Below are positions 10,189 to 19,301 of a DNA stretch of 22,409 nt, one piece after another. Source of the DNA: Chlorokybus atmophyticus (Eukaryota; Streptophyta; Chlorokybophyceae; Chlorokybales; Chlorokybaceae). Positions within the stretch are counted from its first letter, which is position 1. Every line of letters begins with the position of its first letter. Below the pieces are notes generated by a model, which searched no databases, had not been told where the DNA came from, and worked only from the letters and a program-made list of their open reading frames with translations. Where the stretch lies: assembly GCA_009103225.1 (NCBI GenBank), contig RHPI01002438.1, positions 5,030 to 27,438 of the forward strand. Reading direction: 5' to 3'. A program made the translations under genes and the position numbers.

Positions 10189-12075
10189 CCCAACTGCTTC
10201 ATTGTGTACTGTTATGTGAGCTCGATATAACATGCTAGATGAAATGTCGCGGTGTTTGAATCACACTCCCGAAGTAGTAGAGCGTTTATCATACCTTATT
10301 TTAAATATTAATTTTTATAACGTAACATAACCAAGCTTGTTGCGCTGTTCGGCATATAATAACCGTTGACATAAATTACGAATACGGCCTTTGCTTTGCA
10401 TGTGTAGGAAAAATAAATATACCATGTATGTAGTACACACGAGCACGTGTATTGAACCGCACATACAATTATATGTGTATGTTTGCTGTATTTACCCACA
10501 TTTACCCGCATGAGCTCGGCTTGGCAGGGTCCAACATATACATTGAAGGGCTTCACAAAAGGCTGTTGTCTGTGCTTGTATGTGTGTTGTAGCTACTTTT
10601 GCTATGATAGCCTAGTGGTCGGAAGCCAATATGTTACTAACATTAAAAAGTTATTTGTTGAAGATAATAATTGTATTATACGCAACGACACCACACACAT
10701 TTGACAACACATGCATCACATGTTGAATTTAAAAAGGCTTCTCTTTTCTACACTTTACTTTATTTACTTTACCTAACAATAACGGGCAAAACCTATCTTA
10801 CTCTATAGCAATGTATTCTACTTTATACTTACTAGACTAAGACTTCTCTGCAACAAGTACCAAGTTGTTATTTATTACCCTGCGCGCTGCTGCAGCACCG
10901 GCAGCGAATAATAAAAGCCGATTACCCCGGGAATGCATAACTTATGATGCATGCATCTATCAATTGCCAGATGTAAAAGCTTGATTATCCAAACCAAGGT
11001 AACTATGTCAGCAAAGTAAAGCAAAGCAAAAGCAATCTCAGTTTAGTCTAGCAAGTAAAGTACCGCAGTTAAGTAATATTAAATTCCTAGTAAAATAATA
11101 CCTTGCTTTACAATCTTTTCTCATTAACAAAAAGAAATGTTTTGATATGATAGTAAAGTGAAAGCCACACCGCCTGAGCTTGTTACTGCAATAATCAGCC
11201 ATATAGCGCTCATGCTCGCGCGAGTGCGTGCTGTCAAATGCTACTGACCCAATTAGTCATGCATATGATGACATAGGCCCGAATTATATATAAATATATA
11301 TAAACAGACACAACGCAGTCATGCATTTATGTGCATGTATGGCCTTGGTAACGTGCACTGTACGTTGTTGTGTTAACCGTTTCCTACGCCATTGATGCCA
11401 ATCAGTCCCTCCATAGCCAAAGTTGTTTGTGCAACGCACACTGTGCATGCGCATTGGGGGAGGGGCTTCTGGAGAGCTGCAGTAAAGTCAGCGTGGGCAC
11501 ATGCTCCCGCCCCTATGTTAAGTCGGTAAACGGGACGGTAGATTGCACAGTTTAACGCTTGGTCACTCTCCTGTGAACAGGACACCTGCCTTTTGTCGGC
11601 GAAAGTATAACCGCAAACGGCTGTGCTGTTAAGGCTCGACCGTGCATATAAAAGCAGCTGCATGCATGCCAGTGCTGTTGCTGTGTGCCTGTGTGAATGC
11701 GTCTGGCCCGCATTGCCCGCCCTATTCGTGTGATGTGCTTGAGCTAGCTTGACGAGCTAATTTGCTGCTGCTGTTTATGTTCCTCGTTGGCGGAGCAAGC
11801 ATCTGCACTGGTGTGCGCCGATCTGCTTGCTTGCATGTTGGGATGGAGCTCAAGAGCAGTGGATGCTGAGCACAGCAATGTGCGTAACGTGGCACCAGTT
11901 ATGGCAGCTAGTTACCCGGCAAGACTGTTTTCACGTACTTTTAGCGGAGGTGCGAGCATGCCTGCCTGCGTGCTTGACAGGCAGCAGCTCGCCCAGCACT
12001 AACCGGCTGGTGTTAGCGATGGCTTGAAGGCTGCCAAACTGGTGTTGAGCTCCGGCTTGGGCATTGTACATTACG
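10189..12075. other. AT-rich spacer and 5' region of TALE gene
   Basis: From 10189 to about 11,350 all frames are short. The DNA carries many CTTTAC words near 10,740-10,790 and GTAAAG words near 11,010-11,165, and an AT run at about 11,284-11,304. From about 11,370 the composition becomes more like the neighbouring genes. A TATAAAAG box lies at 11647-11654. Between 11,790 and 12,075 several short frames look protein-like (for example 11,899-11,948, MAASYPARLFSRTFSG, followed by a GTGCGA donor), and could be upstream exons of the TALE gene, but I could not join them with confidence. Confidence 0.5.
11647..11654 (+). promoter_or_regulatory. Candidate TATA box (TATAAAAG)
   Basis: TATAAAAG in the context GTGCATATAAAAGCAGC lies 422 bases upstream of the chosen TALE start codon. 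It would place transcription start near 11,675-11,685, leaving room for a 5' leader or undetected small exons. A related string, GTGCATATAAAGG, is at 9405-9412 without a recognised gene. Confidence 0.45.
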
Positions 12076-15000
12076 ATGATGTCGCCAGGCTTGCCTTTCC
12101 TGGTCGGGGACCTGGCACTGTGCGAAGAGTTCGACAGAACGAGCGGTCAGCTGGATGACATTGTGCGGAGCATACATGTACCTTCAGCAGCGCCACGTTT
12201 TGCTGCTCCAGGCTGGGGAGCTGAGCCAGCTTCTGCTGTCACTTCAGGTACTACTTCTGTCATGTCAAAGGCAGAGAAACTCTTTCCTCCGTCAACCCGT
12301 AGAACAGCTCAGCTGTCCAACTGGTGCAAGTTGCTCAACATAATCTCGTTGTCATGGTGACCAGTGTTAAAACTCGCGTGTTAAAACTCGCGGTGCATAC
12401 TGTTTTGTCAACGTAAGCAACATCAGCACACGCACACATGGCATGAAGTGAGCTTGGCGGCTGTCGTTGCCCGTTACTTTGGGTCGTTTAGACATACTGG
12501 GCTTGCTGTACTAGTCACTACATGCAACTGACGTCGGTAGACTAGGTTACAGTCATGTGTCATGTTGGACTGTGGGTAAACGCGAGCAAGCTTTGTTAAT
12601 CATGCTGTTTTGCTATTAAATCCCCAAGCTGTACATGCACTGCTTGTCGCTGTTCCAGTCAGAAGCATTTACGTCGTTGGCATACACCGCTGATATGATG
12701 TACAGTCAATTTCAAAACACCAATCGTAGGTGTAGTCATCAGCTTGGAGCATGTGATATACTGCACACGGCACAAGAAAACCCTCCAACATTGCATCCAA
12801 ATTAGCATCAAACTACAGCAGGTCTTTGCGTCGAACATGGTCATAAGGGAGCATAAGCATTGGCCAGACAGCATGCGCAAGAATCCCACTGTGTAACACA
12901 GGGGGGAGTGCCCTGCTACCTCTTTCAAGTGGATACCGTGTGGATGTTGTGCAGGTGCATCCTGCACAACATGCTTGGATATGGCGCAGCTGATCCCAGC
13001 CCAAGCACAGCGCTCAACAGTAGTAGGCTGGGGCGATGGTTATCTTGCGAGTGTTGTTCAATTGCAGGGAACCTGTCAGCAACAAGCAGAGGAGTGCTCG
13101 CTGACAAGCAGTATTGCTCGTCGTGATGGCGAGCCACACGTCTCCCAGCAACAGCAATCCATAACTGCATCATTTGCCAGTTCCCGCAGCCAAGCGACAG
13201 TAACAAAAGTCCAGTATCTCCAGGCCCTGCAGGTAAGGTTGCTTGCAAACAGAACACAGGCGTCGCAACACGTTGCGAGCAACTCTGTCTGCAAAAGCTG
13301 CTCACGAGGTGAGCCATGAGTCATGCGGTGCACAGTCCAGATTTGTCTCGTGCGTGCTTGCAGGAAGCACTTGCCGAATACCTACCAGTGACAGCAACAC
13401 CCAAAAACACAACAGGTAACTTCTCTTCCCCTTCGCCCCAAACACGTGCGTTCGTGTACACGAAGGCATACATACACATACTCGCACACACATGTACAAA
13501 GCACGCACACCTACCCCAGTGCACGCGTGCGGGCACATGCGCGTGCGCACGGAGAGCAGTCACATACGCGCGGTTGTTGTGGTCAGTGCGTTTGTCGCTT
13601 TGGCAAGCCACAATAGGTGTTTTACATAAAGTAAGCTTTGACGCTGATATGTTATGGGCTGCTCGTTGGCTTCCTGAATACTTACCTCAAGCGATCATGC
13701 GCAGGCATTGGAACTGCTGTACATATACCTGAGGTGAGTTACTGGTCTTCCACATGTAGCTACTTCAGCGCATCCTGATAAGGCAACAATGATATGGCCT
13801 TTCTGCAGACTCTTGACCGTGCTCGTCCTTCCAAGATTGCAACTTGGATTGACGGGTTTGTCAAGAGAAGGCTGACAAGCATAAACCTGGGGGACACGGC
13901 AAAAGAGTACTACTACTACTCTGCTGGATGGCAAGCATACACAAGGGCCCCTCAAGCGCATTCGCAACGACAGCTGCAGCTTTGCCTTGAGCACTTCCAG
14001 GTGCTGCAGCCTGCGTGACCTAAATGCTTGTATGGAAGTGTCTAGCTTGAGTAGGATGCACATGCGAAGTATTATGCTGCCAAGTTGATCAAGCAAGCGT
14101 CTGTCAGCATATTGGTATTGATGTTGTTAATGTTCTTACAGCAGCCATTGCGTGCAGAACCTGCTGACGGTTTTAGAAGAAGAATGTCGTGCACTGAGCA
14201 CTGCGTTTCTGCAAGTTCTGGTGAGGGGCTGCATTGAACTGGTCGCTGCGAGTGGAACTTCCGGCGCATCAAGCTCTGCTGTTACTGCCAAACTTCGGTG
14301 GGCTATCACTGAGGAGGTAAGCACGCGGTTGAAGCACAGTAGTAACTGTCTTTGCGAAAGACCTGCAGCTCTGCAGGCGTTTGCAGCTCAAGGCACAGCA
14401 TAAATGTTAACACAGGTGCCTGTTGAACAGGAAGCAGTGCTTCGGCTGGCCACCATCGTGAACAAGTTTGAGGGAGCACGACGCTACGTATCAAAGCAGT
14501 TTGCAGAGGTAAGCGCTCAATTTCAAGGTGACCTCGTGGCGCATGTGGCAGCAACTTCAGGCAGTTGGCGATTTCACAACTGAGCATGCCTCAGCCCAAC
14601 GTACGTATACATACAAGCTGCATGTGCATGCATGATGTGTTTAGGTGTGCCAACGGATGTGCGCGCAGCAACGCATTGTCGAGAACAAGGAACGACCACG
14701 CTTGTCGCAAGATAATGCAGAGTCGCATCACGTACAGTGCGTTCTCAGGTAATGCACAGATGAGAATCTTCTTTGCATCTGTTGTGAGATGCGATAGCCA
14801 TTGTTATCCCTTCCTTCAATCAGAGACAGTTTTGGTGGTGTCAAACGAAATGCACAGGGACTGGCTTTTGGATAACTTCGACAACCCATACCCAACTGAG
14901 GAGCAGAGGCAAGAGCTCTGTCGTCGGACGGGTCTCATGCGTGAGCAGGTCGGTTTACTAATCGCTGAGTTGGTCGTGCTTTGCAGGCTTTGTAGCTTAA

Positions 15001-16142
15001 GGCAGGTTTTTATGCCTGGTTGGTCAGCCGAACCGACTGAACATGTGACCCACGTGCGCAGGTGCGAATATGGCTTTCCAACACGAGGCTGCGCGTGTGG
15101 AAGCCCCTGCTAAAAGAGGTGTGCGGGCTGACTGAGGAAGAGCTGGGGGGCTCCGACGGGACAGTGACAGCAAGCACACAAGAGGTCCTGCCGTGTGTTC
15201 AACCACTTGCGCAAAGCGGGTATGCACCAGTATTCATGACATATGTTGAGGCTCAAAGCTGCAGACGTGTCCATGCTGCCATTGTCGACATTGGCAGTTG
15301 TGCTAGTTCGTCAACATAATCATGATGACGAACCAACACGACTGAGTGACCCTAAATGAGTGACCCTGCATGAGTGACCCTGCATGCTCGGTGCGTTAGT
15401 CTTTATTCACGCACATTTATGTTGTAGGTGTAGCTATGGCTGTTTGCGGTGGCTGCGTGACTACTTGCTGAGCTCGACGGGTCCACGCGCGAGTCTTTCA
15501 TTGTCTCACAGTCTCTGGCTGTACAGGTTGTCTCCGTTGTCACGCAATCGGCGCACGTGCGCATTGCCACCAGGGAGCTACTCTGGCGGTGTGGACACGC
15601 CGGATGAAGGGACCAACACAAAGTGGGACGACACAGATGTTCCGCATAGCTTGGCGCGGCAAGCACAGGTTTGTGTCTGACTATGCAGATTGCATCTAAC
15701 TGAATTGCTATGGCACTTGTGCTCAGCCACGTTGTCACTGACGTTCTGATATGTTAGGATCGGTTCTCGGGTGCAATCTCCTTAAAGGCTGCAGTACGTA
15801 ACAAGCGCTCTTCTCAGCGTCGACTACAGATGTAGGTTCAAGACCGGTTGGCGAACGATTTGTGTGCATTGCCTAGCGTTGGTGGAATTGCCTGGCAGGT
15901 GAGCATCACATTGAGCCGTGTAGCCGTGTTGCACATCTTTTAAAATAGAAGTTGACTTAAGTAGCGCGTAGATCCTATGTGAACTGCACATGAAGTCTTG
16001 GTACACTGAAGTGGCGCCTTACAGTAAAAGTAAAGAAATATAGCAGGCTGGTGAGTTGCTGCAGAGTGAGCACCTGCAGGCGCTGTGCTACACAAACAGC
16101 TCCAAAGGATCGCTACTGGCTGCTTGGTTTGCCGACACATGA
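12076..16142 (+). CDS. TALE homeodomain transcription factor, BELL-like
   Basis: Model of 15 exons: 12076-12247, 12955-13232, 13364-13415, 13705-13733, 13809-14000, 14158-14316, 14416-14508, 14565-14600, 14645-14731, 14826-14948, 15062-15219, 15527-15668, 15758-15793, 15836-15898 and 16065-16142 (TGA); 565 aa. The homeodomain (about residues 370-425) spans the 14826 and 15062 exons: WLLDNFDNPYPTEEQ holds the PYP three-residue loop extension of TALE proteins, and helix 3 is VRIWLSNTRLRVWKP, keeping W48, N51 and R53. RVWKPLLKE resembles the BELL class. Positions 49-50 read Leu-Ser, where plant members usually have Phe-Ile. An intron falls between residues 44 and 45. A stretch VQYLQALQEALAEYL upstream loosely recalls a BELL SKY box; no full POX or KNOX domain is certain. 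In Chlamydomonas, BELL-like and KNOX-like partners from opposite gametes dimerise and start the zygote programme. Uncertain parts are the first exon (the 707-bp intron after it is long for this window), the exons at 14565-14731, and the end of the 15062 exon. Confidence 0.75.
15343..15384 (+). repeat. Three tandem 14-bp units
   Basis: Units TGAGTGACCCTAAA, TGAGTGACCCTGCA and TGAGTGACCCTGCA follow each other without gaps inside the intron downstream of the homeobox exon (15220-15526). A likely minisatellite. Confidence 0.9.
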
Positions 16143-16486
16143 TGGCAACGCATTTCCGGCATCATACCATAGCTTATGTCACTTGAAGACTCCGTAGTGT
16201 CTCACACAAAACGGCAATCAAATACATGTCGCAGAACAGCTGCCTGCAATGCATTGGGAAGCTCTCCTGAGTACTACTACATTAATCAACAACTCCACAG
16301 GCACTTGCCACAGATCAGCTACCCAAGGGCTGCATGGTGATTGAGAAAACTCTCGACCACATCTGCGCTCAACAAAGGTGCTTGATAACAACTGGTGGTG
16401 CCATGCGGATATGTCGTACAGCGCGCTGACACTTTGACATGTGCTGACATATACACTTCATAGCAATGGCAACACCCTGCCACATC
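16143..16486. other. Tail-to-tail spacer
   Basis: The TALE gene (plus) and the EF-hand gene (minus) converge here, so the 344 bases must hold both 3' untranslated regions. No TGTAA poly(A) signal was found on either strand, and no coding frame is supported. Confidence 0.65.
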
Positions 16487-18296
16487 TCATGAATGCGCAT
16501 CACCGTTCTCATCTTCCTCATCCTGCCACAGCACAAAGATGAACCAACATCCTCATGTCTCAATGTAGCCACAAGCAGCTGCGCATGTCAATAGAGTCTC
16601 ACCTCCACACCAACCCAACCCTCAAATGCGAACAGAAACTCCTTGAAGGAGATCTTGCCGTTGCCGTCCCAGTCCATTTCATCTGGGAACCGCCGCAGAC
16701 GGTAAGTACCAACATGAAGCAAACATGCATGGGGTGATGGGGGAAGCTCTACAACAGATGCGTAAAACACATCGCACCAAAACGCTTTGAGCTCAACATG
16801 CCGCCGCTGGCACCGGGGGACGACTCATTGAAAACTGCACACACCTGCAACGAGCATACAACATGAGCTCATATGGCCATGTGAACACCTGAAAGGTAAT
16901 CAAAGGCCAATCCAACTAGTTGACTGATGTACTTCATGCTTTGTGACATAGCCATCGGCGTCCCGATCAAAGTGCAAAAACGCGTCCACGATGACTTCGA
17001 GGGTCTTCTCCAGCTCCACCATGTCCTTGCCGCCCTCCACCTGCGCGTTGCCGTGCGCGCAGCATGTGGGCACTGGCACATTGAAGGTTGTACACGTTGG
17101 ACACAACTGTCGGTCTAACACACACCTCGCTGGGTTTGCGCGTCAAGTAGAGGATGGCCAGAGCGATGAGGAACTCCCGGAAAGAGATGTTGTCGTTGTG
17201 GTTCATGTCGCTCTCCTCGAACAGCTCAGTGACCTCCTCATCTGAAGCCTGCCGGTAGTGCGGGGTACATGAATGGAAGTGCTGAGTAAAGAACCATCAC
17301 AGCATCAAATGATGACAAAACTTGACTGACCTTCACGCCCATGCGCGCAAAGCAGGATTTCAGGTCCTCCTTAACGATGGACCCATTGCCGTGAGTATCT
17401 GCGAGTTTGTACACATACCACATCATACACGGCCAGCAGTTGAGCTTGCGGTGAGCAAGTGAAGCGCGGACACATGCGTGACTGCGTGGGTGCGCTAAAG
17501 GGTGCATGTGTGGGCATATGTGCCTGTCTTCCTAGTGTCCACGCATAAGAACACGTACCAAACTCGTTGAACAGCGAGCGGCAGTTGGAAAACACATGCT
17601 GTATCTTTGGAAACGCGAGCAATATGCTGTTGAAGCTCTTTGTCGTCCGGTTTGGCTGCCGAGCGCGCTCCTGTATCGCCTGCAGGGAGCTTTTTGTGGG
17701 TTTGTGCCTAAAGCACCCACCGCAAGCTTCATTTTCTGTTTCTGTTCATGGTGTTTTGGGTCGCCCTACGTTTGACTAATGAATGTCATCAATTTGCTGA
17801 TTGCCTGTGTTTTAAGTGCTCTAATCGTTATTGGAATATATACCGGTGCGCATGTCCGCAAGACTAGACTGAGTATCAACAAACAGTAACAACACTGTTT
17901 GCACTTACAAGGCAGGATTGCTGGTCACAAAATTCATGACTGAGACCACAACAACACGGAATACTAAAACAAAAACATGAATACGACAACCCTCGCACTT
18001 ACCAAGCCTAAGTTGCACACAACCTGCAATGTTGTACTACATATCAAACCGGCCGTTCTTATCGTTCAATGTGCGTGAGCATCGCATATACACGCACCTT
18101 TTCCCGCAACAACTGACTCTGAGACTGACAACGATATTGGCAGTCAAGTAAGTAACTTGACTCTCCCCGGCCTGTCTTTTCTCTCTGTGCCTAATTCTCT
18201 TACCTTCATGAGCTTCAGCTCGAGGTTGTACCCGTGCTTGCTGCCGCCGTCGGCGCCTCTGATAGACGCTTTGCCTCCAAGGCACATGTTCCCCAT
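16487..18296 (-). CDS. CML21-like four-EF-hand calcium sensor, probably acylated
   Basis: Eight exons on the minus strand: 18296-18204, 17679-17559, 17398-17331, 17248-17126, 17040-16933, 16844-16778, 16682-16603 and 16522-16487 (TGA). All phases agree and give 231 aa, about the length of plant CML21. The N-terminus MGNMCLGGK has Gly2 and Cys5, a myristoylation/palmitoylation pattern expected to place the protein on membranes. TTKSFNSILLAFPKI (residues about 44-58) is the conserved lead-in of the CML21 group. EF loops: residues 72-83 DTHGNGSIVKED (His at 3, Asp at 12, probably weak), 108-119 DMNHNDNISFRE, 160-171 DRDADGYVTKHE (canonical) and 197-208 DWDGNGKISFKE (canonical), the last followed by FLFAFEGWVGVE. 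A short acidic tail, DEEDENGDAHS, is added by the last exon. It should sense Ca2+ and bind unknown targets; the protein family is clear, the pathway is not. An upstream in-frame ATG at 18329 would remove the acylation signal, so 18296 is preferred. Confidence 0.9.
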
Positions 18297-18644
18297 TGTG
18301 TGTGATGGAAATGACCAAAACCAAAACAAAGGACTCGACTGACTATCAGGTTTATCACCCCCTCTGGCTCCTGCTCTACCGTCGCCTCCTTCTCATCGTG
18401 CTTCGCAGCCTGGGCGGTGCCAAGGTGCTGGCGGAGGTGGAGAAGGCGGGGGGGGCATTGGCCGGGGGGAGGCGTGCAGGACAGTGCTCACCAGTCGCCC
18501 CTTCCAAGACTACTATACTTTCTTTGTCCACGACACCCAGGCACTACCCTTGCTGGGCTCGCAATCCTCTCGATTTAAGCAGCGATTGAATCAGATAGGC
18601 TCTTACTCTGAACAACAGTTGCAAAGGCACCCCCCCCACCGACA

Positions 18645-18690
18645 CCTCCTCCTCCTCCTCCTCCTCCGCCGCCGCCGCCGCCGCCGCTGC
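18645..18690 (+). repeat. (TCC)n-(GCC)n triplet repeat
   Basis: CCT/TCC units pass directly into GCC units. In frame it would give poly-Leu/Arg on the plus strand or poly-Gly on the minus strand, which explains the spurious open frames here. Confidence 0.9.
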
Positions 18691-19029
18691 CTCCTGCGCC
18701 CAAATAAATTAATAATATTTTTGTACGCTCCCTCCCCTGCCTGTTTTGCAACGGACCTGAGACTTCCGTTGCGTGACCCGTACCGCACGACCGCACCCCT
18801 TCCCTTCCGTTCCCGAGTAACGCCACTCCTGAAGGTCGTTGTCCCGTAGTACGCTCGGAAGGTGAACAACGGAAGCAAAGTAAAACACGACACGACAAAC
18901 AAATGCCAGCAGCAGAGGTTGTTTTTATTTCCTAACAATCACCAGCAGTGGTGGGTCGGGTGTGTAACACTTGGGGGGAGATACCTAAGCAGTAGTGAAC
19001 TAAGAACTAAGAAAGCAGCTCACTGCATT

Positions 19030-19090
19030 AAGCGACACGGGAATCGAGCTCATGACTCGTGCAAGCGCTTGAGTCAGCCAAAGGAGAGAC
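19030..19090 (-). ncRNA. tRNA-like fragment, possible SINE relic
   Basis: On the minus strand, TGGCTGACTCAAGCG resembles a pol III A box and AGCTCGATTCC matches the B-box consensus at 9 of 11 positions. The two boxes are about 30 bases apart, too close for a normal tRNA with an anticodon arm, and the acceptor stem is not evident. This is at best a degenerate tRNA or the head of a tRNA-derived SINE. Confidence 0.25.
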
Positions 19091-19301
19091 ACACAGTGAT
19101 CAACACACAGCGACTCTACACCATCAGATGCTGATGTTGATTGATGGCGTGTTGTTGGCCCCATATCGCTTTGCAAGCGATAGAGCGAGAGCCAGCCAGT
19201 ATCCATCCCACTCCTGCCTAGCAGCAGAAGATCTAAAGCGAGTAGAGAGTGATTGAGTGAGCTTGCTGTCGCATTCACACGTTCACAGACAGGGGGTGGA
19301 T

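Larger units (their letters stand above)
18297..19301. promoter_or_regulatory. Divergent intergenic region of EF-hand and coiled-coil genes
   Basis: About 1.0 kb separates the two start codons, which point away from each other. It contains a (TCC)n-(GCC)n block at about 18645-18690 and a tRNA-like segment on the minus strand at about 19030-19090. Frames across the triplet repeat (poly-Leu/Arg or poly-Gly) are artefacts of the repeat. No TATA box stands out. Confidence 0.45.

Noticed and set aside
14645-14743. Second frame of this exon (CANGCARSNALSRTRND...) as the start of the homeodomain arm
   Set aside because: It would need a phase-2 entry that no upstream donor provides; the phase-0 frame ending at the GTACAG donor at 14732 fits both neighbours. 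This remains one of the weaker junctions.
18575-18938. Overlapping minus-strand frames with poly-Gly or poly-Arg
   Set aside because: They exist only because of the (TCC)n-(GCC)n triplet repeat.
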